From positions 310,001 through 374,000 of the forward strand of contig JAQJVL010000425.1 of the NCBI GenBank assembly GCA_035578905.1: DNA of 64,000 bases, given 5' to 3'. Within the stretch, counting starts at the first letter, position 1. Each line of letters begins with the position of its first letter. Below the pieces are notes generated by a model. It was not told the origin of the DNA. It saw only the letters and a program-made list of their open reading frames with translations, and made no database searches. Below are positions 24,781-34,980 of this stretch, in pieces. This DNA is from Stictocephala bisonia (lineage: Eukaryota; Arthropoda; Insecta; Hemiptera; Membracidae). Made by a program: the position numbers and the translations under genes.

Positions 24781-25152
24781 TATGTGTATATATCTTTATG
24801 TGTTTTCTTATCTCTTTAAAATTATCGGAGCCAGGCCATTCGCATAGTATGTTCCTGAAAGTCTAACAGTTTTTTTTATGTATTCTCGATTTTTATATAA
24901 CTAATTTACGAATTTCTTGGACTTAAAAAAATTCTTGTAAATTTACATATTTATTTAAATAAATTGTATTTATTTAATATATAAATGTTTAAATACAAAT
25001 AAATTGTAATTTACTAAAACTGATGATACCTTAACCGACGAAAGCGCTATTTTAAATAAAAAATTGTGGAATAATTTAAAAAATGTGTTCTACATTTAAA
25101 AAATTCACCATAAGCAAATTTACGTAGTCATAAATAAATTCTGTTTTAATAG
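24781..25152. other. Very AT-rich spacer
   Basis: Rich in short A/T palindromes around ATTTAAATAAATTG; no gene seen. Confidence 0.4.
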
Positions 25153-25386
25153 TAAGTCACAATATTGTTGTGATAGTTACATGAATACCAGCATGAGATC
25201 CACGGATATGACACACTATAAGGGAGATGTGACTTATGTGGATATACTATGAATAAACTGTCATGGTTCCATAAAACACATCAGAGTACCCTGGGAGATA
25301 TAAATACCTAACTCACTCGTACTTCTGCGAGAATTACGGGTGGTTGTTTGGCCATCATTTACTTGTGTGAAATTGGCTCGAATTGA
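25153..25386 (+). repeat. Dispersed repeat E, copy 2
   Basis: Near-identical to 13883-14115, including the GAGATATAAATACC element and the TTCTGCGAGAATTACGGGTG block that follows. Flanks are unrelated to those of copy 1. Same orientation as copy 1. Confidence 0.7.
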
Positions 25387-25469
25387 CTTCAGTATATTGA
25401 TGGTTACGGTGTTTACAAATGCACGATTTTAATATGTAATAGTTTTTTACTGAGCATGGTACGTGTTGG

Positions 25470-25800
25470 TATATATACAGTACAAGTGAACGCCACACAA
25501 CACAAATATATTACAACAAATGTAAAAAATGCACAAATATATTATAATACAAATACAAAATACTCAAATATATTACAATATAAGCAAAAAATGCACAAAT
25601 ATTCTACAGTACAAGTACTTGTACAATACAAGCCTCAACCAATATTATGGTTAAAGACTTGTATATTTGTGTGCGTACACTTTAATATATTATTACATTT
25701 TGTATTTCTACTGTAGTATATTTGTGCATTTTACTGTAGTATATTTGTGCATTTTGTACTTATATTGAAATGTATTTGTGTTGTATTACGATCACTTCTA
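25470..25800. mobile_element. Inverted pair of PLE-terminal AT-rich segments
   Basis: 25470-25625 reads on the minus strand as TACTTGTACTGTAGAATATT, TTGTGCATTTT and TTGTGTTGTGTGGCG blocks. 25725-25800 carries similar blocks on the plus strand. The same sequence lies directly downstream of the PLE ORF at 63190-63290, and a short piece is at 47025-47090. The arms face each other, as at 3.8 kb. The 86-codon ORF at 25456-25716 is a by-product. Confidence 0.5.
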
Positions 25801-26869
25801 CTGATTTATTATCATTATTTAAATTTCAACCATTGCTATTGGCCTAAATATATTGCAATTCACACTAATGATTTTAAGCTGTCAATCTACCATCAAATTT
25901 GTATATCTACAACAAGTTTGAGCAGCTCTTCCAATATGCAAACATTAATCTAAATAATCAGACCAATCCCATCTTCAAATTAATCTAAAATGTTCAATAT
26001 GTGTGACTGACCGTCTAATCATGACTCTGCCTTTACTAAATAAGTGTAAACACAATTAAAATGTTAGAGAAGTTTTAAAAATACACACTCAGATATGGAA
26101 TTGTGTCAATACAATACACTGCAATAACTATAAATAAGACTTCCTAGATTTCCCAGTTACAAATTATTTAATGGAGCAAAATCCCCCCCCCCCCCCAACA
26201 CCATTAGTTTTTGTTACATCACTATCGGGCTGTTGCACTTGATATTTTCTGGCAGCAGATTAGAGAAGTTGCTGCCTGCGTATGAAGGTTTATTTTCAAA
26301 CATTTTATAACAGTATCATTTGTTTGTTTAGTTTCTGTTTATTTTGTAGACTTCTGTTGGGAAATCAGCGAAGTAGCTTAAGTAGCCGACAACAGTTACC
26401 TAAAACAAAGTTGCTGATTGTTGCTCAGGGCTTTAATGAAACCCATTGTCCCTATGATTTGCATTTAAACAGGCAAAATCATATATTTAGTTTGTTAGGC
26501 TAAAACTTATAATTTTCTTACAGAATACGTGAAATAATAATAATAGTTAATTTAAGTAAAAACTATTACTTTTAATTATTGTATTATGAGTTATAAGACA
26601 AGGAATAACATTTTAGTATATATAAAAAATTAACTATGTTAATAACCAGAAAATACATTTATTACATTATATATTTATGTCATGTTAATTGTTAGATTTA
26701 TTAGAAGTTAGTAAAATATTCATTTATTCATAATATTACCTTACAAAGTAACTTATTATGCTATTTTTATATAAACATAAGTTATTAGGTTATTTATATA
26801 TCGAATACTATCAGGATGTACATAATAACCAAGCCATGAAATATTTATGTACTAGTACACCAATACACA
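25801..26869. other. AT-rich DNA with a poly-C run
   Basis: A C15 homopolymer lies at about 26184-26198. The rest, including the 73-codon ORF at 26282-26503, shows nothing recognisable. Confidence 0.45.
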
Positions 26870-27795
26870 TATAGTACTATTGACCCACACACATACACTT
26901 ACAGTGGTATTGACCCACCCACATACACTTACAGTGATATTGATCGACCCACAAACACTTACAGTGGTATTGAACCACCCACAAACACTTTCAGTGGTAT
27001 TGACCCACCCTCCACACACAGACACTTACAATAATATTGACCCACCCACACACACTTACAGTGGTATTGACCCACCCGCAAACACTTACAGTGGTATTGA
27101 CCCACCCGCAAACACCTACAGTGGTATTGACCCACCCGCAAACACTTACAGTGGAATTGACCCACCTACACACATTTACAGTGATATTGACCCACCCACA
27201 TACACTTACATTGCTATTGACACACTCACACACACAAACACTTACAGTAGTATTGACCCACCCACATACACTTACAGTGATACTTATCCCCCCCCCCCCC
27301 ACACACACACACACACACACAAACTTACAGTGGTATTGACTCATCCACATACACTTACAGTGATATAAACACCCCCCCCCACACACAATTATATACAGTG
27401 GTATTGACCCACCCACATACAATTACTGTAATACTACCCCCCCCCCCCCACACACACACACACAAACACTTACAGTTGTATTGACCCACCAACATACACT
27501 TACAGTGATATTGACTCACCTCCCCCCCACACACACACACACAAACACTTACAGTGGTGTTGACCCACCTACATATACTTACAGTGATACTGACACACTC
27601 ACACACACACACAAACACTTATAGTGATATTGACCCCCTCCACGCACACAAACACTTACATTGACCCCAACTCACACACATCAACACTTACAATGATATT
27701 GACCCACCCTCACACACTCAAACACTTACAGTTATATTGACCCACCCTCACACACTTAAACACTTACAGTGGTATTGACCCATCCTCTCGCCCTT
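26870..27795. repeat. 30-bp minisatellite with C-run and CA-run expansions
   Basis: The unit is ACAGTGGTATTGACCCACCC plus ACAAACACTT, 30 bp, about 28-30 copies. Several units have internal expansions of C (up to about 12) and of CA dinucleotides, for example near 27290-27320 and 27425-27470. The core is the same as in the arrays at 6.3 and 12.3 kb. Open frames on both strands (162 and 143 codons) reflect the period of 30 and are not genes. Confidence 0.93.
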
Positions 27796-27813
27796 ACATG
27801 TACAAGGTATATA

Positions 27814-28258
27814 CAGGGAGGAAAAAATGGAAACACTTTAACAACTTTTATATGACTTCACTTGTAATAGTGAAATCTTGTACATGATCTTGTACATAGA
27901 AAATACTTTTTAACGCCATTAGTGACATTTCATATTTTCAAGGGGACAGCACAAGAGGAGTTGTACGAAAAACTTCAACGTAAGCCCAGGTTGAGTTTGG
28001 CAGCAAATGAAAAGTCTATTCAAGAGAAATTAATTGCCGCAAACTGGACTTCGAAAGGTTTATCCTTTCCAGAGTAGCGGTCATTTGAATCTCAAAGTAA
28101 CTAGTTTAAACAGTATTATTTCTCCGCTATTTAAGGGCTTTAAGTAAATTATTCTGATGAAAATACTTTGTGGAACACAATTAATAAAAATGAACTTGAA
28201 ATATCTATGGGAAAAAATAATGTTGATGTGAAAGCGTTTCCATATTTTTTCCACCTTG
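27814..28258. mobile_element. Tc1/mariner-type MITE (445 bp)
   Basis: The left end CAGGGAGGAAAAAATGG and right end, read inverted, CAAGGTGGAAAAAATATGG form terminal inverted repeats of about 30 bp ending in AAACACTTT/AAACGCTTT. Each end is flanked by TA, the mariner target duplication. The interior has no transposase ORF. It does share an AAAGTCTATTCAAGAGA...CCTTTCCAGAG segment with the longer MITE at 42662-43442, so both belong to one family. It lies directly next to the 30-bp array. Confidence 0.82.
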
Positions 28259-28493
28259 TATGTTTTTCTTCCGTATAATCTGATGTATATATTAGAGAAG
28301 TATAATACACTTTTTTTAATGTAATGGATTTGTTATAAATTATATTTAGAAAGTACTAATCTGATTTAAAATTGAATAAAGCTGCCAAGGATAACAAGCC
28401 AATTAAGGTGATTGCAATTAACGCAGGCTTTTCCAGGCATTTTGGTTTTATTTATTAAGATTTAATGTTAGGTCAACTCAATTTCATAACTAA

Positions 28494-28645
28494 AGCTTCC
28501 AGTAACGACCGAGTTAAGGTGTTATCTACAATATTTACACCACCAAATGTTTCGCCCATGCTGTGATGCGTCATCCTCAGTGGTATCTCTGAGACTTTAG
28601 CTTTTTATTAGTAATGACACCGACCTCTTAAGCCTATGAAATAAA
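28494..28645 (-). mobile_element. PLE-terminal fragment with inverted partial second arm
   Basis: The minus strand carries the same block order as 3847-3966: ACCACTGAGGATG, GGGCGAAAC, TGTAAATATTGTAGATAACACC, GGTCGTTACTGGAAGC. Just to the right on the plus strand is TTATTAGTAATGACACCGACC...TTAAGCCTA, the distal part of the same element in opposite orientation, so this site is also an inverted junction. Confidence 0.55.
28542..28584 (-). ncRNA. Decayed hammerhead-like motif
   Basis: ACCA, CTGAGGA, a stem-loop and GAAAC are kept and TGGT closes stem I, but the cleavage triplet GTC is replaced by ATT and stem II is mismatched (GACG opposite GGGC). Probably inactive. Confidence 0.35.
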
Positions 28646-29349
28646 ATTCATAATGGTTTCAATTTAAAATACATTTAATATTTGTTACTTTGGGAAAATA
28701 CATTTTTGTCATTTAGGATCAAATAGGTTAAACATATCCCATCACCCAAACGAACACGACTTGAATGTGCGGTACCATAGCAATCACCAACAACTGCACG
28801 TTGGTAAAGTATGTTTAGATCTCCGTATAGGATTTAAAAAAAAAATAGCTAGCCCATTTTATGAAAAAAATGAGCACTTTTAAGACATTTACCAAAATTT
28901 AGAGTGTAAGAACCTGGCATGTAAAATAATCGTATCCATACAGGTTGTAGGTTTACCTTAATCTTTGTCATACGATGGTATAAGCATGGATTTTGTATTA
29001 TAAACCATCCGTCATTTACCTTTAAATTAAGTGGACTGTTTGCAACCTAGAAGGGCGTCTATGGCCCTGTAGTTAAATTCATAAGCATCGTCAATAAGTT
29101 ACTGACGATTCAGATTTGCACGATATTTTGTAAATTTCAGAATTATGTGATTGTTGTTTAGATAAACCACCCATAATCACATGAATGATCTAGTGTTAAT
29201 CCAACTATATTTCTAGTAGTTAAATCAGCCCATGCCAGACGAGGATATGATTTTGTTCGAGTCCAAAGCAAATCTTCAAAGCTGTTCGTACCCCCTGGAG
29301 ATATGTAAATAAGTAAAAAGGCTTTAGTATCAATAAAATTAATGTACGT
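28646..29349. other. AT-rich DNA with an isolated B-box-like site
   Basis: GTTCGAGTCC near 29254 fits the Pol III B box, but there is no A box, no cloverleaf and no second copy. No gene is supported. Confidence 0.35.
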
Positions 29350-29633
29350 AAATCAATTTGCATTAGGTGTAACTCAAGTGTAACCATTCATCACTCGGTA
29401 AAGTGACGAGAGAGAGGATTCATCAAGCCATTCATTTCATAACACCTCACAATGTGTTCAGACGTTATTCATATCACACATCTCCCATTGACGTCACAGT
29501 AATCCTCCAGCTGACTGTTCGTGTGTCAGTCAATCACAAAGAGAAGGGTGGCCTTGTGCGGGTAGGGAGGGGGATAAGTATACTAATCACACGTTACTGG
29601 TGCTACAGCAGATCATGTTTGGTGAATAAAACA
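29350..29633 (+). repeat. Dispersed repeat D, copy 2
   Basis: This copy is the same length as 20505-20788 with only a handful of substitutions, including the TTGACGTCACAG CRE and the terminal AATAAAACA. Low divergence implies fairly recent spread. Confidence 0.7.
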
Positions 29634-30132
29634 CATCCAACGATCCTCTCCGTTACATATTGCATTATTTAATTTCCTTTAAAAAGTTCCTTCATAAACT
29701 GTAATGAGTAAAAACTTGTGTACAGTTACACCAAATTTAAATGAAACTAAGTACATAAATAAAGTTCGTTTTAAATTTAATAAAAAAAACCTGTAACCAC
29801 ATTTTTAGACTTAATAATGATAATGGTAACTATAACAACAGTTAAATGTCCATCAACACTCGAGCTGGTGATAGCACACATAGGACCACTATCCCACGGC
29901 ATGTACTGGTGAGCTTCTTAAGAAGAATAACAACTTCTTAATTTTTATAAAACTTAAATATTTATGTGTGTGTTTGTGCTTTGTCTGTAAAGAAATTTAA
30001 ATTTACTACTTTTCTGCGAAAATGTTTGCTGATAAAAAAATACCATAAAATTTAGAAGTCTAGCTTGCCTTATTTTTTTTATAGTTTTTCACTAATTGTA
30101 CATACATTATAAAATTTAGCTCTTATTTGATA
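29634..30132. other. AT-rich spacer
   Basis: No supported feature. Confidence 0.45.
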
Positions 30133-30345
30133 GGGAGAGCTAGTGGCTGAGCAGTCTGGGAAGTCAGGTATTTGTACCTGTGCTGGTTTTAATCCTGGCT
30201 ATGACTGTTAGTTAGTTTTTATCAGTAATGTTCACTTAGTACTGTACTGGTCTCCCCCTTACAACGTCACTCCGTCTGATAAGTTCTCCACACAGATCAA
30301 TAGTCTATGGAGAATGGGTAGAGTATGATTAAAAAGGAAATCGGC
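30133..30345 (+). repeat. tRNA-derived SINE (family C)
   Basis: The head resembles a class II tRNA with a long variable arm: an A-box-like TAGTGGCTGAGCAGTCTGGG, a paired stretch around CAGGTATTTGTACCTG, and the B-box-like GGTTTTAATCC about 50 nt later. An unrelated body follows, with GTACTGTACTGGTCTCCCCC and GTCACTCCGTCTG segments. The B box departs from GGTTCRANTCC at two positions. No second copy is in this window. Confidence 0.5.
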
Positions 30346-30589
30346 ATTTCCTTATCTAATTGTAACAAACTATAAAGAGGATTTGCTTGATAAAAAACAT
30401 GCCAATTTGTTCACACCACATCTTATGCATAAAATGTTTCTCAACCATCTTAAAAAATAACTGGCTTATAAATATTGAGGTATTCAGATTTGAAACACCA
30501 ACACAGATTATGTGCATTTTAGGGAGATTATGAATGATTATATGATTATAGGGGAATGTGGATGACCTGTGTAGTCTGGTTACTAATTT

Positions 30590-30765
30590 AGTTTGACTTA
30601 TGCTCAGAATTTATAAATACCCTCAATATCCAGGGCAACTAAGGGACCTTATGTGAAATCTGAACCACGTAGTATTATTATTATGATTGTCTCTGCCTGA
30701 AACTTGTTTCTCTTCCCATGAGCATCCAGCACGGACAACCCAGACTTCTCTAGTAGGGTTCAGGT
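30590..30765 (-). repeat. SINE family B, partial copy
   Basis: Read on the minus strand it contains CTACTAGAGAAGTCTGG, TGTCCGTG, a GACAATCATAA region, TACGTGGTTCAGATTCCAC-like sequence and TTAGTTGCCCTGGATATT. These occur in the same order in the full copy at 52680-53140. Confidence 0.6.
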
Positions 30766-31019
30766 TTACAAAGATATATATATATATATTAAACTGTTGA
30801 ACGTTCCCAAAAAAGTATTTTATATTCAGTGTCCAGTAAAAGCTTGCAAAGGTCTTTAGTTTAATTAGTGCATGCCACATTTTAATTAAGCACCCTAACA
30901 TAACTTATGAGAAAAGCTGCTTTACATGTTCCCCGATGTTTTCTCCGTTTATCTCTACATTTTACAGTTTAATTGATGTAATAATTATCGTTAATTTTAC
31001 ACTTTTCATTACCAGTAGT

Positions 31020-31412
31020 CCTATAATCATGTAACTCAATTTATTCATTATTCATCGATAAGACGCCGATCGTAAAGATATGGGTGAATATGAGGGCCAA
31101 ATGAGTGTGATTAGTGTACATGAACTAGTGTAGTCATTGTTACTAACTAAGGTGAATTGTTCCTCAGAAAGAACAATTAATTAATAGCCCAATAACCAGG
31201 GCATCTAAGGGACCTACCACTTTACATGGAATCTGAACCAAGTAGTGTTGGTCTGATTTTCAGCTAACTGACAAGCCTGACTGACACTCAGTTACCTTCC
31301 CAACACAACATCTGAACCTTGACTACCATACAACATGAACACCCCAAATGTAGTGTCCATTGAGTGGACGCCATGTTTGTATTAAGAGGATCGAGCATAG
31401 AACCTAACGCTT
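31020..31412 (-). repeat. SINE family B, near-full copy
   Basis: The minus strand aligns with 52680-53140 from the GGTTCTATGCTCGATCCTCT region through CATTCAATGGACACTAC-like, CAAGGTTCAGATGTTGTG, AAAATCAGACCAACACTAC and TGCCCTGGTTATTGGG, to the terminal ATATTCACCCATATCTTTACG block. The ORF at 31364-31576 is a by-product. The A-box end appears truncated. Confidence 0.65.
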
Positions 31413-32520
31413 ACAATCAACCTCAACACTTTGTCCAAAGTAGATGGGTTACAGCACTGCACCACTACTACCGACTCAAAGGTTTTGTAATATCAAGAAA
31501 AAGGATTAGGGAACCACTCATTATAGCGATACACTTTCAAATTAATTACTTTTATTCCTTTTTAGAGTTATATTGATTGACCATTATAAAAAAAGAGTTG
31601 TAGCTGATAGTGAGCAATAGCTAAATGAATGCAGAACATTTACCATAGCTGTGTACACAACCTACCTGCTACTGTTGAAGGTTGCCCTCATCAGTTATCT
31701 ATGTTAATGCAAGGAAAATCAACAACTTGCTTGACTTTACATATTGAGAGATTTTTACTAACCTCAAAAACTCCACAATTTTATTGCAGAATCTTAAGTC
31801 GAACCAGGGCCATAAATAAGTCCCTCCATTAACCTTCTGTCATACAGTTCAAATACAAAGCAACATTTATGTATCAACGATTCTTCAACCTTGAAATCAC
31901 GTTGAAGCATGACTATCGAAACTTTTATCTTCGAATTGAGTAACACGGAAGACAATATAATAGTGTTTAATCAGGTATATTTTTACACAAAAAGAGTAAA
32001 GCTGCTTTTTCACCTAATAACATATACTTGTTTTAGCACTTTTCCATTTTAATGTGTTATTTATTTAAATACCTTTTATAGGTAGCTTTGAATATTACAA
32101 TTTAACACAAACACAATGTATAATAAGAAAATTTAAATTAAAATCTCCTGACACCCTACTGTCGTTGGAACTAATTTAATAAAATTAGCTTGACAGTATT
32201 ATAAACAAAATAAAGGCAACAACTGGTTATATATGGTGAGCCAAGGAAATCATTATAAGGCTCAGGTATAAATATACGATTAGCAGAGAACTAAACAGTT
32301 ACCAACATTATTGAACTAAACTGAACTCACTAAAACAGTGCCTATACCCACATTTTCACAGTTGCCTTTTCCATTATAAAGGTTCTAGGAGGGAAGTTTT
32401 GTACTATGTGAAACAAATATCAATACTGCAAGTAACACCTAAAACCTGATTAACTTTTAATATCAGATTTTATATTTACTAAGCTTAAAAATAAAATAAA
32501 TACAAAAATAGTCTAATAAA
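31413..32520. other. AT-rich intergenic DNA
   Basis: No supported feature; the ORF at 31629-31832 has no recognisable domain. Confidence 0.5.
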
Positions 32521-32652
32521 CGGTTAATTCAGTATATCCTGTTTACTGTCTTTCAGGACCAACCACTAACGAGGTACCTACTGTTGCTGGATCAACCTAA
32601 TGAGGAATTAGCCAAGCCTCAGGGGAAAGCCTCATTCCTAATAGGTCTGTTT
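32521..32652. repeat. Dispersed repeat F, copy 1
   Basis: CGGTTAAT...TATATCCTGTTTACTGTC, AACCACTAACGAGG, CTACTGTTGCTGGATCAACC and TAATGAGGAA follow each other here and at 51555-51692 with few differences. A diverged relative (GGATTAATCTAATGAGGAAG...) lies just inside each copy of the 5-kb duplication (32983 and 38012). Confidence 0.65.
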
Positions 32653-32898
32653 GAAGCTAGTCGTCAATGTAAGTTCTGAAGACACTAAATTCAGAGTGAC
32701 TGTTACCTCAAAAAGGGCTACAATTACGAGTTTAAGTCAAGCGCTGCGTACGAGAGGCTCTTCCTGCTAACTGTATTGGTAGTCAACTTACATTGTGTGT
32801 GTAGGCTAGGTGGGATGGTAGATATTTAAAACATATTTTTTGAGGAGGAGTGAGAATGTGAAAAGCCTAAAGTATTCATGCTGGTGGTGGTTTAGGGT

Positions 32899-32900
<2 letters not shown>

Positions 32901-32983
<83 letters not shown>
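32901..32983. repeat. (TA)n microsatellite, left copy
   Basis: About 83 bp of alternating AT with one G interruption (TATGTATA). The matching tract in the right copy (about 37952-38011) is shorter and uninterrupted. Confidence 0.95.
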
Positions 32984-33149
32984 GGATTAATCTAATGAGG
33001 AAGTAACCAAACGTCTGAGAGAGGTTTCATTTCCTAAAAGAACTGTTTAATTGATCTCAACCGACCTTGGGCATTCTGTAGATACTGAACATTGAGGTTG
33101 TATCAGTGAAAGATTGAGACTGAATCAAAATTCATGACAGCTATAATCA

Positions 33150-33540
33150 CAAGGTAAGGTTAGGTCAAGCGGTGTTTCAGGTGTTTAGGTTAGGTTAGGT
33201 CAAGTGGTGTTTCAGGTGGTTAGGTTAGGTTAGGTCAAGTGGTGTTTCAGATTAGGTTAGGTTAGGTTAGGTCAAGCGGTGTTTCAGGTGGTTAGGTTAG
33301 GTTAGGTCAAGCGGTGTTTCAGGTTAGGTTAGGTTTGGTCTAGTGGTGTTTCAGGTTAGGTTAGGTTAGGTTAGGTCAGGTCAGGTCAGGTCAGGTCAAG
33401 TGGTGTTTCAGGTTAGGTTAGGTTAGGTCAAGTGGTGTTTTAGGTTAGGTTAGGTCAAGCGGTGTTTCAGGTTAGTTAGGTTAGGTCAAGCGGTGTTTCA
33501 GGTTAGTTAGGTTAGGTCAAGCGGTGTTTCAGGTAGTTAT
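33150..33540. repeat. Interstitial TTAGG-like array with GGTGTTTCAG spacers, left copy
   Basis: Runs of GTTAGG (two to four in a row), the arthropod telomere motif with frame slips and a GGTCAGGTCAGG variant, alternate with TCAAGCGGTGTTTCAG or TCAAGTGGTGTTTCAG, making a compound unit of about 27-45 bp. It is not a pure terminal telomere. It could be a telomere-associated satellite or an internal seed. It holds one unit more than the copy at about 38165-38548. Confidence 0.85.
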
Positions 33541-33828
33541 TCGAGGATGATTTTAGTAAGAAGATTACAATGAGTCATTTCTTGTAAAATGCCTAAAGTA
33601 GGTGTAGTACAAATGAATTCAATAAATAGAATACACATTGGGGAAAGATGGACAGTATGCATTTCGTATCTGTTATATAATAAAAATTATACAGTGACGT
33701 TTTAACAAATTAACGATTTTGAAGATTAATGAAATCAAGTATTAATATCCTCTGAATAGCAAATCAGACATCACATCATTAACATATTAAAATGACTAGA
33801 ATTATCATCTCCATTAAAATTGGTTTAT

Positions 33829-34065
33829 AGTGAGTTTAGTTAAGGCCCACAGCTGAATATGCTAAAGGTTCTCAGTTCAATCCCAGAGTCAAACAAATTT
33901 TAAAAGGGATCAGCTGATAGCCAATGTCTGTTCATTTGTCATTAGACTATAATATGAGGAATATTTGAACTTAGTTTGTAACACAGACTACATTCACTTA
34001 TACACACATTCCAAATTCATGTTCATTCTTATCTTGACATTTAGCTTGTAAAAAAAAAAAAAAAT
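33829..34065 (+). repeat. SINE family A, copy in left duplicate
   Basis: A B-box-like AGTTCAATCCC (near 33885) is followed by AGTCAAACAAATTTTAAAA, a body, and an A14 tail at about 34050-34063. A diverged copy is at 13565-13795. The A box is weak (TTTAGTTAAGG). The poly-A tail indicates L1-type mobilisation. Confidence 0.6.
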
Positions 34066-34159
34066 TAAATTAATATTTGTTTGATACACAGTGTTATTGT
34101 ATGAGTACGGTAATAAATTAATCTGATTAATTGAATATTTAGTAGTTAAATTAAAATTT

Positions 34160-34183
34160 ATCAATTTGAATATTCAAATTGAT
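34160..34183. other. Perfect 24-bp palindrome
   Basis: ATCAATTTGAAT is followed directly by its reverse complement. It is repeated at 39173-39196 as part of the duplication. Confidence 0.8.
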
Positions 34184-34565
34184 TTTGTATATTTGTTCAT
34201 ACCTCATTTTAAAATTGTTTAAGGAACAAACCAAAAAGCACGGTTTTACTTCTATAAAGTCTATATTACTGTTAATGAAAGTGAAATCTTGTATGCAGCG
34301 GTTCGTAAGTTGTAAGCTAGAGGGGTTATAAAGGTTGTAATGACTGGGTTAATGGGTTAACAAGGCCTTTGTTTCTTAATTAGTCCTGGCTGTGTAATTA
34401 AACCTCCCCTTTCCTACTGAAGAATTCTCAACTGTCCACCTATATCACAATATAGGATGCGGGGAGCTTTTAATAATTCTCAGCTATACGTGCTGTTGAA
34501 ATGGCTTCAATCCATTAATAATTTGTTTTGATAGCTAGTGCATTAAAAAGTCCATGATAATATTT

Positions 34566-34739
34566 CTAACACCACACCACTTGCTTCTGCACATTTTTTG
34601 GTAGTTGATTGAAATCACAAGGTGGTTTAAAGAGTTGTAATTCATAAATCTGTTCGTCTGTAGATACGATAGCCAACTCTTTGACGATGTAATTGTTATG
34701 CTGGTTGTTAAATCCTTGAAAATTCATTACGAACTCCAT
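34566..34739 (-). CDS. Small conserved-looking ORF of the 'IVKELA..FKPP' type, truncated by a stop
   Basis: The minus frame from ATG at 34739 encodes 57 residues starting MEFVMNFQGF, then NNYIVKELAIVS, then LQLFKPP. This block order (a strand ending QGF or QCF, IVKELA, FKPP, and a later W..YHGL) recalls a group of short uncharacterised proteins scattered through arthropod genomes. A TAG after VVWC ends the frame. The next codons still read YYHGLFNA in the same frame, which suggests a stop inside a once longer protein. The start lies 31 nt after the PC4-like ORF, on the same strand. I cannot assign an activity. The resemblance is from memory of motif order and is not verified. Confidence 0.45.
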   Translation of the reverse strand: MEFVMNFQGFNNQHNNYIVKELAIVSTDEQIYELQLFKPPCDFNQLPKNVQKQVVWC

Positions 34740-34770
34740 ATCTGTTATCTAAACAATACCAAATTACACA

Positions 34771-34980
34771 TTAGAATATTGTTAATTCAATCTTCTTTTT
34801 ATATTCTTCGTCAATTGCACAAAAACATTTCTTAAACTCTGTCCAACCACCCAAATCTAAGTGAATAAATTGAGTTCCAGATGTGTTTTCAAAAACCAAT
34901 TTAACTCTTATTTGCCAATCATAAACTGTAAGCTTTAAATTATGTGTAAATTTAAACGTTTTACTGTATTTATAATCCAT
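34771..34980 (-). CDS. Small PC4-like (p15 coactivator C-terminal domain) ORF, 69 aa
   Basis: The ORF starts MDYKYSKTFKF and continues LKLTVYDWQIRVKLVF, then FIHLDLGGWTEFKKCF, then AIDEEYKKKI. The pattern (beta strands with a 'V.....V.L' core, a turn, an 'I.L....W..FK' segment, then an 'ID......K' helix) fits the PC4 single-strand DNA binding fold, where the usual text is KGIxLxxxQWxxLK...ID. The glycine and lysine before the I.L strand are not kept. At 69 codons it matches the size of the isolated PC4 domain. It lies 31 nt upstream of the IVKELA-type ORF and is duplicated exactly at 39784-39993. It could be a mobile-element or endogenous-virus accessory gene. No promoter is evident. Confidence 0.4.
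   Translation of the reverse strand: MDYKYSKTFKFTHNLKLTVYDWQIRVKLVFENTSGTQFIHLDLGGWTEFKKCFCAIDEEYKKKIELTIF

Noticed and set aside
26880..27422. Thr/His/Pro-rich and Cys/Val/Gly-rich ORFs (162 and 143 codons)
   Set aside because: By-products of the 30-bp array, broken by C and CA expansions.
29220..29330. B-box match GTTCGAGTCC as a possible tRNA or SINE
   Set aside because: No A box, no cloverleaf and no second copy in the window; left only as a note.
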